Shown in pieces: positions 8,498 to 17,305 of a DNA stretch of 64,000 bases. This DNA comes from an uncultured Marvinbryantia sp. (GTDB taxonomy: Bacteria; Bacillota; Clostridia; Lachnospirales; Lachnospiraceae): the NCBI GenBank assembly GCA_934394985.1, contig CAKRRF010000002.1:1-64000 (forward strand), read 5' to 3'. Every line of letters starts with the position of its first letter. The first letter of the stretch is position 1. The translations under genes and the position numbers were made by a program. The notes beneath the pieces were generated by a model that made no database searches, was not told the origin of the DNA, and worked only from the letters and a program-made list of their open reading frames with translations.

Positions 8498-9340
8498 ATG
8501 GAAAAAGGAAAGATATTTGAGTTTATCAGAAGAAGAGGTACACTGGGGATTTTGACACTGGTGCTGGTAGGGGCTGTAGCATTTGCTTCTTATCGGACAA
8601 GCTATCCGGTGACCCGGGAAACAGAAATGACAGAACAGGAAGAAAAGAAAGGAAAGATGGAAGACAGAGCTGTATCGACACCGGAAGTGGCAGTGCAGAG
8701 GCCAGCTGCAGAGAATGCAGACCCTGTGCCAGAAGAAGCGGCGTCTGCTGTGAGTGGCAGTCAGATTACTACAGACGGAAAAAAGACAGAAGCGGCAGAC
8801 AGTGATCTTATTCATGGAACAGATGTGGAAAAATCGGGGGAAGAGCTGGCAGAAGAGACCGTGGAACAGGAGACAGAAAAAGCAGATCAGGTACTTTCGG
8901 GAAGTGTAATTTCTCCAACTGTTCAGTTCTCAGAAGATTCAGTTCTCAGCTGGCCGGCAGCGGGCTCTGTTTTGATGGATTACAGCATGGATGGAACGGT
9001 ATATTTTCAGACTTTAAATGAATATAAGTATAATCCGGCGCTGATTATCCGCAGCGAAGAAGGCAATCCTGTTGTGGCTGCGGCAAAGGGCATTGTGGAA
9101 CACATTGAGAGAAACGAAGAAACGGGGATGACACTTACAATGAATATCGGGGATAATTATGAACTGGTATATGGACAGTTAAAAGATCTGGCAGTAGCAG
9201 AGGGGGATGTGGCAGAACAGGGAGAATTGCTGGGGTATGTCAGTGAACCGACCAGATATTACTGCGAAGAAGGAAGCAATCTGTATTTTGCCATGAAGAA
9301 GGATGGTGAGATCGTAGATCCATGTCTTTATCTGGAATAA
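8498..9340 (+). CDS. spoIIQ: SpoIIQ-like M23-fold protein with lost zinc ligands
   Basis: A 280-residue protein with one N-terminal membrane segment (about residues 16-34), an acidic Glu/Ala/Thr-rich linker (about 40-145) and a C-terminal M23/LytM fold. SpoIIQ in the forespore membrane binds SpoIIIAH from the mother cell and holds the engulfing membranes together. The fold is recognisable from G-N-P-V-V-A-A-A-K-G and D-P-C-L-Y-L, but the zinc positions are changed: the usual H-x-G-x-D segment reads N-P-A-L-I and the usual H-L-H reads N-L-Y, so it should be a non-catalytic scaffold. GAGGTG at 8485-8490 supports ATG 8498. Identity rests on the spoIID neighbour, the forespore promoter and the architecture. 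Confidence 0.82.
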   Translation: MEKGKIFEFIRRRGTLGILTLVLVGAVAFASYRTSYPVTRETEMTEQEEKKGKMEDRAVSTPEVAVQRPAAENADPVPEEAASAVSGSQITTDGKKTEAADSDLIHGTDVEKSGEELAEETVEQETEKADQVLSGSVISPTVQFSEDSVLSWPAAGSVLMDYSMDGTVYFQTLNEYKYNPALIIRSEEGNPVVAAAKGIVEHIERNEETGMTLTMNIGDNYELVYGQLKDLAVAEGDVAEQGELLGYVSEPTRYYCEEGSNLYFAMKKDGEIVDPCLYLE

Positions 9341-9345
9341 GAAGG

Positions 9346-9364
9346 ATGCCTTAAAAAAAGGCAT
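9346..9364 (-). terminator. Small hairpin at the end of the tRNA transcript
   Basis: ATGCCTT ... AAGGCAT encloses an A/T loop between the spoIIQ stop and the tRNA-Gly 3' end. On the minus strand a T run (9365-9370) precedes rather than follows it, so termination efficiency is doubtful. Confidence 0.35.
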
Positions 9365-9370
9365 GAAAAA

Positions 9371-9441
9371 AGCGGGTGATGGGAATCGAACCCACGTATC
9401 CAGCTTGGAAGGCTGGTGTTCTACCATTGAACTACACCCGC
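9371..9441 (-). tRNA. tRNA-Gly (anticodon TCC)
   Basis: Read on the minus strand, GCGGGTG pairs with CACCCGC as a 7-bp acceptor stem. The D arm is GTTC/GAAC, the anticodon arm is CCAGC-CTTCCAA-GCTGG with anticodon TCC, and the T arm has TTCGATT. A discriminator T follows; CCA is not encoded. Confidence 0.96.
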
Positions 9442-9483
9442 AAATGCAAATAAATTGTACCGATTCATCCTGGATGAATCAAA

Positions 9484-9556
<73 letters not shown>

Positions 9557-9591
9557 TTGGTGCTCTGCGTAATACGCTTGACACATCAAAG

Positions 9592-9620
9592 ATTATAATA
9601 GATAAAAGCGAATATGTCAA
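9592..9620 (-). promoter_or_regulatory. Consensus SigA promoter of the tRNA-Phe/tRNA-Gly operon
   Basis: On the minus strand TTGACA (9620-9615) and TATAAT (9597-9592) are both perfect and separated by exactly 17 bp, ending 35 bp before tRNA-Phe. Confidence 0.85.
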
Positions 9621-9677
9621 GCAGAAAATTATCATAATTTACTTCATTTTTTTTGCGCATAACAGAAGCCAGAATTC

Positions 9678-9707
9678 TTGCATATGTGAAAGTAAATGTG
9701 CTATACT
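9678..9707 (+). promoter_or_regulatory. SigA-type promoter of the serine acetyltransferase gene
   Basis: TTGCAT (9678-9683) and TATACT (9702-9707) with an 18-bp spacer. Its predicted start point near 9714 excludes any start codon upstream of that point for the following gene. Confidence 0.6.
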
Positions 9708-9778
9708 CCCTAGTAATGAGTATGTACGGGACTTGCGAAGGCGGGATCGTGCATACGGGTTGGATTGTGGGAGGACGT

Positions 9779-10711
9779 ATGGACAGACTGGTAACATCAA
9801 TATTGGAAAATTACAGAGAATATCCGATTATCAGTAATATTGATTCAGAGAATCATCTGAATCGGGAAGTGATCATTGAGATTCTGGGGAATATTCGTAA
9901 AGTCCTGTTTCCGGGCTATTTCAGTCCGAAGAAGCTCAGTGGGGACAGTGTAAAGTATTATGTGGGGGATTTGCTGGAAGATATTCAGTATAATCTGACC
10001 AAGCAGGTAAAGAAAGCGTTAAGATATGTGGCAGGAGACAGCCTTTCAGAAAAAGAAGCCAGAGAAAAGGCGGAGCATATCGTCACAGAGTTTCTGGAGC
10101 GTATTCCGGGGATACGCGGGATGCTGGCAAAGGATGTGCAGGCAGCCTACGATGGTGACCCGGCTGCTTATAATACGGACGAGGTCATATTCTCTTATCC
10201 CGGTGTGTTTGCCATCACGGTAAATCGGGTGGCACACGAGCTGTTTTTACTGAAGGTACCGATGATCCCGCGTATTATGACAGAGTATGCACATAATCTT
10301 ACGGGAATTGATATTCATCCGGGCGCGACAATTGGTGAGTATTTCTTTATTGACCATGGAACCGGTGTGGTAGTTGGAGAGACAACGACCATTGGTAATA
10401 ATGTGAAGATTTATCAGGGGGTAACGCTGGGCGCGTTATCAACAAGAGGCGGTCAGTCGCTGCGCAGCACGAAGCGTCATCCGACCCTGAAGGATAATGT
10501 AACGGTGTATTCCGGAGCTTCCATTCTGGGAGGCGAGACAGTGATCGGTGAGGGCGCCGTGATCGGAAGTAATGCGTTTATCACATCTTCTGTGCCGGAT
10601 CAGACCAGGGTCAGCATTAAGAATCCGGAGTTGAAGTTCAGAGTAAAAGGAACCATGCAGACGCAGGAACTCGGTCAGGAAGGATTCTTCAACCGGCCGG
10701 AGAAAGATTAA
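9779..10711 (+). CDS. epsC: Serine O-acetyltransferase (EpsC type)
   Basis: This 310-residue cytoplasmic enzyme transfers acetyl from acetyl-CoA to L-serine, the first step of cysteine synthesis. An alpha-helical N-terminal half is followed by left-handed beta-helix hexapeptide repeats ([11 protein letters not shown] onward, about residues 175-290), including [11 protein letters not shown] and the loop with G-A-L-S-T-R-G-G-Q, as in the long SAT form annotated EpsC. The frame stays open to 9653, but the promoter at 9678-9707 and GGGAGGAC at 9768-9775 indicate ATG 9779. It appears to be a single-gene unit; no cysK partner is adjacent. Confidence 0.9.
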   Translation: MDRLVTSILENYREYPIISNIDSENHLNREVIIEILGNIRKVLFPGYFSPKKLSGDSVKYYVGDLLEDIQYNLTKQVKKALRYVAGDSLSEKEAREKAEHIVTEFLERIPGIRGMLAKDVQAAYDGDPAAYNTDEVIFSYPGVFAITVNRVAHELFLLKVPMIPRIMTEYAHNLTGIDIHPGATIGEYFFIDHGTGVVVGETTTIGNNVKIYQGVTLGALSTRGGQSLRSTKRHPTLKDNVTVYSGASILGGETVIGEGAVIGSNAFITSSVPDQTRVSIKNPELKFRVKGTMQTQELGQEGFFNRPEKD

Positions 10712-10767
10712 GATTTCAGAACCCATACAGTGGTTTTGGGATAGATGTTTTACGAGGAGGATAAAAG

Positions 10768-12057
10768 ATGTCTGGTTACAAGGAAATGAGCAAGGAACAG
10801 TTATTGCATGAAAAAGACATGCTGGAGCAGAAGTTTAAAGAGGTTCAGGAAAAGAACCTGAAGCTGGATATGTCCAGAGGAAAACCATCCACAGCACAGC
10901 TGAATCTGTCCAACGGGATGATGGATGTGCTGAACAGTGATTCCGATATGGTATGTGAGGCAGGAGTAGACTGCAGAAACTATGGTATTATGGATGGTAT
11001 TCCGGAAGCCAGAAAGCTGCTGGCAGATATGTCAGAGGTTCCGGAAAAGAATATTCTGATTTATGGCAATTCCAGCCTGAATGTGATGTTTGATACGGTG
11101 GCGCGTGCTATGGTAATGGGTGTATGCGGACATACACCGTGGGGCAGACTGGACAGACCGGTGAAGTTCCTTTGTCCGGTTCCTGGATATGACAGACACT
11201 TTGGTATTACAGAATTTTTCGGTATCGAGATGATCAATGTACCGCTTCTTCCTACCGGCCCGGATATGGATATGGTGGAAAAGCTGGTATCTGAGGATCC
11301 ATATATCAAAGGGATCTGGTGTGTACCGAAATACTCTAACCCTACAGGAAATTCCTATTCAGATGACACCGTACTGCGTTTTGCTCATCTGAAACCGGCT
11401 GCACCGGATTTCCGTATTTTCTGGGATAATGCATATTCTATCCATCATTTATATGAGGATGACCATGATGTGATCCTGGAACTGCTTTCTGAGTGTGAAA
11501 AAGCAGGCAACCCGGATCTGGTATACAAGTTTATTTCCACATCCAAGGTAAGCTTCCCGGGTTCCGGTATCGCAGCAATGGCTGCATCAGAAGCCAATCT
11601 TGCAGATGCGAGAAGATTTATGAATTACCAGACTATTGGTCACGACAAGCTGAATCAGCTGCGTCATGTCCGTTTCTTCAAAGATATGGACGGTATGAAG
11701 GAGCATATGAAAAAGCATGCCGATATTCTTCGTCCGAAGTTTGAAGCAGTACTGGATGTACTGGAAAGAGAACTGGGCGATCTGGAGATCGGAAGCTGGA
11801 GCAGACCAAAGGGTGGATACTTTATCTCCTTTGATTCACTTCCAGGATGTGCCAAAGCAATCGTGGCAAAGGCAAAAGAAGCAGGTGTGATTATGACAAA
11901 GGCCGGAGCTACTTATCCATATGGTAAGGATCCGCAGGACAGCAATATCCGTATTGCACCATCCTTCCCGACACCGGAAGAACTGGCTGCGGCAGCTGAA
12001 GTGTTTGTGCTGAGCGTGAAGCTGGTCAGCATTGAAAAAATTCTGAGCGCAAAATAA
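10768..12057 (+). CDS. Aspartate-type aminotransferase (class I/II, MocR-like subfamily)
   Basis: A 429-residue PLP-dependent aminotransferase of the subfamily known as 'aspartate aminotransferase, Aminotran_MocR'. The PLP lysine is K260 in S-T-S-K-V-S-F-P-G-S-G, preceded by the binding aspartate in F-W-D-N-A-Y. K-Y-S-N-P-T-G-N is the conserved cofactor-contacting loop, and R-I-A-P-S near residue 397 supplies the substrate-carboxylate arginine. Substrates are probably aspartate or glutamate with 2-oxo acids, but specificity cannot be read from sequence. GAGGAGG at 10754-10760 supports the ATG. It ends in a terminator at 12086-12123. Confidence 0.88.
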   Translation: MSGYKEMSKEQLLHEKDMLEQKFKEVQEKNLKLDMSRGKPSTAQLNLSNGMMDVLNSDSDMVCEAGVDCRNYGIMDGIPEARKLLADMSEVPEKNILIYGNSSLNVMFDTVARAMVMGVCGHTPWGRLDRPVKFLCPVPGYDRHFGITEFFGIEMINVPLLPTGPDMDMVEKLVSEDPYIKGIWCVPKYSNPTGNSYSDDTVLRFAHLKPAAPDFRIFWDNAYSIHHLYEDDHDVILELLSECEKAGNPDLVYKFISTSKVSFPGSGIAAMAASEANLADARRFMNYQTIGHDKLNQLRHVRFFKDMDGMKEHMKKHADILRPKFEAVLDVLERELGDLEIGSWSRPKGGYFISFDSLPGCAKAIVAKAKEAGVIMTKAGATYPYGKDPQDSNIRIAPSFPTPEELAAAAEVFVLSVKLVSIEKILSAK

Positions 12058-12085
12058 AAGAAAATCGTAAGTAAAAATTAAGAAG

Positions 12086-12123
12086 AAGGAAGTAATAATG
12101 CACTTGTGTTATTACTTCCTTTT
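12086..12123 (+). terminator. Intrinsic terminator after the aminotransferase gene
   Basis: GGAAGTAATAA pairs with TTATTACTTCC across a short loop and is followed by TTTT. The loop and 3' arm also carry the ddl promoter. Confidence 0.8.
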
Positions 12124-12132
12124 AGGTATACT
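12104..12132 (+). promoter_or_regulatory. Promoter of ddl, overlapping the preceding terminator
   Basis: TTGTGT (12104-12109) lies inside the terminator and TATACT (12127-12132) just after it, with a 17-bp spacer. The ddl start is 36 bp further on. Confidence 0.55.
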
Positions 12133-12168
12133 GAAGTGAGATAAAAAGAAAGTAACAGAGGTAGTGAA

Positions 12169-13200
12169 ATGAAAATAATAGTTCTGGCAGGCGGAACCAG
12201 CACAGAAAGAGAAATTTCAATTGTATCAGGAAGCAAGGTATGTAAAGCATTAAGGAGCAAGGGGCATCAGGCAGTTTTATTGGATGTTTTTTGTGGAAAA
12301 GAAGATGCCTGTGTGGATACGATTTTTACAGACCCTTTTGATCTGGAGAAAGAGGTCGCATATATGAGCAGCTTTAACGACCAGATTACAGAGATGCAGA
12401 AGGAAAGAAAGTCTTTCTTCGGCCCGAAGGTATTGGAGCTTTGCGATGCGGCAGATGTGGTATTTCTGGCACTTCACGGAGCATGTGGAGAGGATGGACG
12501 TGTGCAGGCGACCTTTGATCTGATGGGTATTCCTTATACGGGAAGTGGGTATCTGGGAAGCGCTCTGGCTATGGATAAGAGTATTACCAAGCAGCTGTTT
12601 ATGGAAAATGGTGTTCCGACTCCAAAGGGAACGATTCTTCATAAAAAAGAGGAACAGAAGAGTGCAAAAGAGATGGGTTTTGATTTCCCATGTGTGGTAA
12701 AGACTGCATGTGGAGGTTCCAGTGTAGGAGTCTATATTGTAAAAACAGAAGAAGAGTTTGCCCAGGCACTGAAGGATGGTTTTTCTTATGAAGAAAAGCT
12801 GGTTGTGGAAGAATATGTAAAGGGAAGAGAATTCTCCGTTGGTGTAGTGGACGGAAAGGCATATCCGATTATTGAGATTGCACCGATCGTCGGATTCTAT
12901 GACTATAAGAATAAGTATCAGGCAGGCAGCACGATTGAGACCTGCCCGGCAGAGTTGTCAGAGGAGCTGACAGGAAAAATGCAGAGGATTGCAGAGAAGG
13001 GATATCAGGTACTGCGCCTGGAAAATTATGCGAGACTGGATTTTATGATGGATGAATCTCATAATATGTACTGCCTGGAGGCCAATACACTTCCGGGTAT
13101 GACTCCGACCAGTCTGCTCCCACAGGAAGCAGCAGCGCTTGGTATTTCATTTGAAGATCTGTGCGACAAGCTGGTCAGTGTATCTCTGGAAAATAAGTAA
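12169..13200 (+). CDS. ddl: D-alanine--D-alanine ligase
   Basis: A 343-residue ATP-grasp ligase that joins two D-alanines for the peptidoglycan stem peptide in the cytoplasm. The N-terminal signature G-G-T-S-T-E-R-E-I-S is at residues 8-17, H-G-A-C-G-E-D-G near 103-110, and the C-terminal metal and phosphate site L-E-A-N-T-L-P-G-M-T-P-T-S near 304-316. It is the first gene of an apparent operon: murF starts 18 bp downstream and DUF1002 follows murF. This is the natural pathway order, because MurF adds the dipeptide made here. Its own promoter is embedded in the upstream terminator. Confidence 0.96.
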   Translation: MKIIVLAGGTSTEREISIVSGSKVCKALRSKGHQAVLLDVFCGKEDACVDTIFTDPFDLEKEVAYMSSFNDQITEMQKERKSFFGPKVLELCDAADVVFLALHGACGEDGRVQATFDLMGIPYTGSGYLGSALAMDKSITKQLFMENGVPTPKGTILHKKEEQKSAKEMGFDFPCVVKTACGGSSVGVYIVKTEEEFAQALKDGFSYEEKLVVEEYVKGREFSVGVVDGKAYPIIEIAPIVGFYDYKNKYQAGSTIETCPAELSEELTGKMQRIAEKGYQVLRLENYARLDFMMDESHNMYCLEANTLPGMTPTSLLPQEAAALGISFEDLCDKLVSVSLENK

Positions 13201-13218
13201 AGCAGGAGCATATTCTAT

Positions 13219-14598
13219 ATGAAAAATATGACACTTGATAATATTGCAGCAGCCTGTGGCGGGATTTACCATGGTACAGAAGCTGCAAGAGAAAGGGTGA
13301 TAGCAGATATCACCACGGACAGCCGTAAGGCAGGCAAAGACAGCCTGTTTGTGGCCATAAAAGGGGAACGGGTGGATGCCCACCGTTTTATTCCGTCTGT
13401 ATTTGAACAGGGAGCACTGTGCGTCATCAGTGAACAGGAGCTGCAGAACCCGGCTGGTGCATACATACAGGTGAAATCCTCCCTGCAGGCGGTCAAAGAT
13501 ATTGCAGAGTTTTACAGAAAACAGTTGGATATTAAGGTAGTGGGGATTACCGGAAGCGTTGGAAAGACCAGTACCAAAGAGATGATCGCTTCTGTGTTAT
13601 CTGAAAAGTATCAGGTGCTGAAAACTCTGGGGAATTTTAATAATGAACTGGGGCTGCCACTGACGATATTTCGTCTGCGAGATGAGGATGAGATTGCAGT
13701 TCTGGAGATGGGGATCAGCCATTTTGGAGAGATGCACCGTCTGAGTAAGGTGGCAAGACCGGATATCTGCGTGATGACCAACATTGGCCAGTGTCATCTG
13801 GAGTTCCTGGGAGACCGGGATGGTGTTCTGAAAGCAAAATCAGAGATTTTTGACTATCTGGCACCGGATGGGACGATCATTCTGAACGGAGACGATGATA
13901 AGCTGTCAACATTGCAGGTGGTAAAAGGGATACAGCCTGTATTTTTCGGAATTGACAGCGACAGAGTCATTTCTGCCACACAGATTCGTAGTCTGGGGCT
14001 GAAAGGGATTGCCTGCAGAATCTGCACCGGACAGGGAGCGTTTGATGTGACGATTCCGATTCCTGGCTATCACATGGTATATAATGCTCTGGCAGGTACA
14101 GCTGTGGGACTGGCACTTGGAATGACTACGGAGGAAATCAAAAGAGGAATCGAAAAGCTGGAGTCTTTAAGCGGAAGATTTCATATCATAGAGACAGATC
14201 ACTATACGGTAGTAGATGACTGTTATAATGCGAACCCGGTATCCATGAAGGCTTCTTTGAAGGTGCTTGGTGACGCGTTGGGAAGAAAAGTGGCGATTCT
14301 TGGTGATATGGGAGAGCTTGGGGAGAATGAGAAGCAGCTTCATGAAGAAGTTGGCGTGGAAGCAGGACAGCTGGGAATTCAGCTGCTGATCTGTGTGGGA
14401 GCTTTGTCAGAGCATATGGCAAAGGCTGCAAAAGAGAGCAATCCACAGATGGAAGTGGTCTATAAGAAGACACTGGATGAAGCAATCGAAAGTCTTTCTC
14501 AGTATCTGAAGAAAGAAGATACGATTTTGGTAAAGGCATCTCATTTTATGCACTTTGAAAAAATAGTCGAAGTGCTGACAAAACAGGGAAAAGAATAG
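13219..14598 (+). CDS. murF: UDP-N-acetylmuramoyl-tripeptide--D-alanyl-D-alanine ligase
   Basis: A 459-residue Mur ligase that attaches D-Ala-D-Ala to the UDP-MurNAc tripeptide, the last cytoplasmic step of the muropeptide. The ATP loop G-I-T-G-S-V-G-K-T-S-T-K-E is near residues 108-120, N-N-E-L-G-L-P near 137, and D-D-C-Y-N-A-N-P-V-S-M-K near 332-343, all diagnostic for MurF rather than MurC, D or E. It starts 18 bp after ddl and ends 12 bp before the DUF1002 gene, so the three are probably cotranscribed. Confidence 0.96.
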   Translation: MKNMTLDNIAAACGGIYHGTEAARERVIADITTDSRKAGKDSLFVAIKGERVDAHRFIPSVFEQGALCVISEQELQNPAGAYIQVKSSLQAVKDIAEFYRKQLDIKVVGITGSVGKTSTKEMIASVLSEKYQVLKTLGNFNNELGLPLTIFRLRDEDEIAVLEMGISHFGEMHRLSKVARPDICVMTNIGQCHLEFLGDRDGVLKAKSEIFDYLAPDGTIILNGDDDKLSTLQVVKGIQPVFFGIDSDRVISATQIRSLGLKGIACRICTGQGAFDVTIPIPGYHMVYNALAGTAVGLALGMTTEEIKRGIEKLESLSGRFHIIETDHYTVVDDCYNANPVSMKASLKVLGDALGRKVAILGDMGELGENEKQLHEEVGVEAGQLGIQLLICVGALSEHMAKAAKESNPQMEVVYKKTLDEAIESLSQYLKKEDTILVKASHFMHFEKIVEVLTKQGKE

Positions 14599-14610
14599 GA
14601 GGATAACAAC

Positions 14611-16338
14611 ATGAAAAAGAGAATTCTGAGCAGTATTGCACTGGGTCTTGCACTTGTTATTGGCTGTGCTGTGCCGGCTATGGCGGACAGCCGCAGAGTG
14701 GTAACACTGGGAGCAGACCTGACACAGGATCAGCAGAATACCATGATGAAGTATTTTGGTGTGAGCGCAGATACTGTGGATATCATTTATATCAATAATA
14801 ATGATGAAAGAGAGCATCTGGGATCTTATGTTCCGTTGGAACAGATCGGAACAAAAACCTTCAGCTGTGCTCTGGTTGCACCGACAACCAAAGGTGGTAT
14901 TCAGGTAAAGACAGCTAACTTAAGCTGGGTAACCTGTAATATGATCGCATCTACCCTGTCTACTTCAGGAGTGACCAATTGTCAGGTAGTGGCAGCATCT
15001 CCATTTGAAGTATCCGGAACAGGAGCACTGACCGGTGTCATTATGGCGTATGAGACAGCCAGCGATGTGACCCTGGATAAAGAAAAGAAAGACCTTGCCA
15101 ACGAAGAACTGGTGACTACCGGTAATTTGGCAGATGAAGTAGGACAGAGTAAAGCTACAGCTGTCATCAATGAGACAAAGCTTCAGGTTATTGAGAATAA
15201 TGTAACGGACATTGATGAGATCAATAATATTGTAAATAATGTTTCCAATAATTACAATGTAACCATGAGTCAGGATCAGAGTGATGAGATCGCAGCACTG
15301 ATGCAGAAGATTGCACAGCAGGAATATGATATTACACAGCTGAAGGCTACCCTGGAACGTGTGCAGGCGAACGTAGCCGGTGATGCGGGAGCATCCGAAG
15401 AACAGCAGAAGGAAGCAGAAGCGGCAGCACAGGAAGCTGAGGCAGCGGCTGCTGAGCAGACACAGGAGACAGAAGCTGCTCAGGACAACGGGGATATCAC
15501 CATTGAAGAAACACAGGAACAGACAGAAAATATTCTGGATAACACAGATATTTCCGCATTGGATCCAAATGGTACCAATGCATCCGAATCTACTACGACA
15601 CAGACAGTACTGGAACAGACGGAGGCAGAGACGGAGAGTGACAACGGTACAGGTATTCCTGAGGCTACAGGTGACGGTACTGTGACAACAGAAGCAAACC
15701 AGACGGAAGCATCCACAGAAAATACGGTCGAAGCAACAACCGAAGGAGTGACGGAAGCACAGACAGAGAATACAGTGAAGGCAGAAGATCTGGATCCGGA
15801 AAAGAAAGCGATCTACGATGAAGTAAAATCAAATCTGGATGAAGCATATGTACAGCGTCAGGTTACCGGAGATGATGGTACCGTAGTATATCTGTCAGAA
15901 GATGCTGCAAAGAAGCTTCCGGAAGCAGTAGAAAAATATCTGCTGAAGGTACTGGCAGAAGGCGCAGAGAAAGTAGCACAGGAAGAAGCACTGGATACAG
16001 AGATTCCTCAGAATATTGTAGAAGAAACACAGGATCTGGCGGAAGATAAGCATTATGAAGATGCTACACTGGTTCAGATGGATAAATATGTCAGAAGACT
16101 GGTTCTGAAAGATTCGGAAAAGATTCTGGAAGATTCTCAGCTGGAAAATAATGATGCAGTGGTAGTGTACCGCAGCGTAATGACAATTCTGGAAGCAGGA
16201 TTTGGTGTAGAACAGCCAGATCTGGAATCTGAAGCAGCAGTTGAAGAGACAGCACAGGAGATTCCGGAAGAAGAACAGTATGAAGAAAGCGGCGAAGACG
16301 AATTCGCAGATTTCCAGGAAGAAACAGGAAGCTTCTAA
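14611..16338 (+). CDS. Secreted DUF1002 protein with long acidic tail
   Basis: A 575-residue exported protein. Residues 1-25 form a signal peptide (K-K-R, hydrophobic core, A-M-A), and residues 26-260 match the DUF1002 family as I recognise it (R-R-V-V-T-L-G-A-D-L-T near the start). Residues about 265-390 are low complexity, rich in Glu, Gln, Ala and Thr, and probably disordered; the C-terminal 190 residues are again acidic with some helical character. No catalytic motif is visible. The gene starts 12 bp after murF with its own AGGAGG, so it shares the ddl-murF transcript, suggesting an envelope role. DUF1002 proteins have no established function. Confidence 0.8.
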   Translation: MKKRILSSIALGLALVIGCAVPAMADSRRVVTLGADLTQDQQNTMMKYFGVSADTVDIIYINNNDEREHLGSYVPLEQIGTKTFSCALVAPTTKGGIQVKTANLSWVTCNMIASTLSTSGVTNCQVVAASPFEVSGTGALTGVIMAYETASDVTLDKEKKDLANEELVTTGNLADEVGQSKATAVINETKLQVIENNVTDIDEINNIVNNVSNNYNVTMSQDQSDEIAALMQKIAQQEYDITQLKATLERVQANVAGDAGASEEQQKEAEAAAQEAEAAAAEQTQETEAAQDNGDITIEETQEQTENILDNTDISALDPNGTNASESTTTQTVLEQTEAETESDNGTGIPEATGDGTVTTEANQTEASTENTVEATTEGVTEAQTENTVKAEDLDPEKKAIYDEVKSNLDEAYVQRQVTGDDGTVVYLSEDAAKKLPEAVEKYLLKVLAEGAEKVAQEEALDTEIPQNIVEETQDLAEDKHYEDATLVQMDKYVRRLVLKDSEKILEDSQLENNDAVVVYRSVMTILEAGFGVEQPDLESEAAVEETAQEIPEEEQYEESGEDEFADFQEETGSF

Positions 16339-16352
16339 AAAATAATCATATC

Positions 16353-16393
16353 AAAGGGCAGGCTGAACGAAGGAATCGGACAGCCTGCCCTTT
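16353..16393. terminator. Bidirectional terminator between DUF1002 and plsC
   Basis: AAAGGGCAGGCTG pairs with CAGCCTGCCCTTT around a 15-nt loop. It is T-rich on the plus strand and lies between convergent genes. Confidence 0.75.
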
Positions 16394-16420
16394 CTGATGC
16401 AGTAGTATAAACTGCGGTTC

Positions 16421-17143
16421 TTATTTGTTTTTCTGATACATTTCTGCGATCACATTCTGGGTATAAGTACTCAGGAACTTTCGCTCTTCTTTCGATAATT
16501 CCTTTGGATAAATCGGTTTTCCATATTCCAGTGTGACATTGGCAGGCCGTATCCACGGCATGTGTTTTTCCAGGATATCATCGCTGTGGCAGATAGCCAT
16601 CGGAATGATGGCACATCCTGTTTTTTCTGCCATTTTCAGGCTTCCTGCCTTGAATGGGAGAAGCTCGTCTTCGTGATTACGTGTGCCTTCTGGGTAGATG
16701 CACATGGAAATGCCGGATTTCATCTGTTCGATACCGGTCAGAATGGTATTCATACCCTGACGGATATCGGAACGATTCAGGAACAGACAGTACAGACGCT
16801 TCATCCAGACAGATAAAAGCGGAATATTTTCCAGATTGTCTTTTGCAATAAAACCTGTCAGATCCGGGCACTGGATGTACGCTGCTACCACATCAAAATA
16901 ACTTCTGTGATTTCCAACATAAAGAACGGTCTCTCCTTTCGGAATATTTTCTTCTCCGATAATGGTCAGATGAGAGCCGGTTTCCCAGAAAATCAGCTTG
17001 AATACTTTCTGCACAATGTGCAGGGAAGAAATATCTCTGGCACGGGGATTGAACTTTCCAATGATCCATTCCACAATCAGAACAGGAACAGACAGAATCA
17101 GAAACAGCACAATGGTCAGTGCAACAATGATCAGTCGTATCAT
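16421..17143 (-). CDS. plsC: 1-acyl-sn-glycerol-3-phosphate acyltransferase
   Basis: A 240-residue membrane-associated acyltransferase that makes phosphatidic acid from lysophosphatidic acid. An N-terminal hydrophobic helix (residues 3-25) is followed by the catalytic N-H-R-S-Y-F-D (H-x4-D) near residue 77 and the glycerol-phosphate-binding P-E-G-T-R near residue 150. The frame extends 40 codons upstream, but AAAGGAAG directly before ATG 17143 and the membrane-helix start favour the shorter form. It is transcribed alone from a SigA-like promoter at 17202-17230. Confidence 0.92.
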   Translation of the reverse strand: MIRLIIVALTIVLFLILSVPVLIVEWIIGKFNPRARDISSLHIVQKVFKLIFWETGSHLTIIGEENIPKGETVLYVGNHRSYFDVVAAYIQCPDLTGFIAKDNLENIPLLSVWMKRLYCLFLNRSDIRQGMNTILTGIEQMKSGISMCIYPEGTRNHEDELLPFKAGSLKMAEKTGCAIIPMAICHSDDILEKHMPWIRPANVTLEYGKPIYPKELSKEERKFLSTYTQNVIAEMYQKNK

Positions 17144-17201
17144 AATGACTTCCTTTCTATTTTTTGATACAGTTATCAGTTTTCTTAATCGTGTCTGTAC
17201 C

Positions 17202-17230
17202 AGTATACCTAAAATCCCGTCATCTTGCAA
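17202..17230 (-). promoter_or_regulatory. SigA-type promoter of plsC
   Basis: On the minus strand TTGCAA (17230-17225) and TATACT (17207-17202) are separated by 17 bp, about 60 bp before the plsC start. Confidence 0.6.
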
Positions 17231-17243
17231 TGGAAAAAGAATG

Positions 17244-17273
17244 TGATATTTCGCAGAATACATTCATACATAT
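17244..17273 (+). promoter_or_regulatory. Putative SigE promoter of the PrcB-like/sipL operon
   Basis: TGATATT (17244-17250) and CATACATA (17265-17272), spaced by 14 bp, each fit the SigE consensus with one mismatch. sipL is a SigE target in Clostridioides difficile, which makes the assignment plausible. Confidence 0.5.
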
Positions 17274-17305
17274 AGTAAAAAAGATGGGGAGAGGGTGTGT
17301 CTGAA

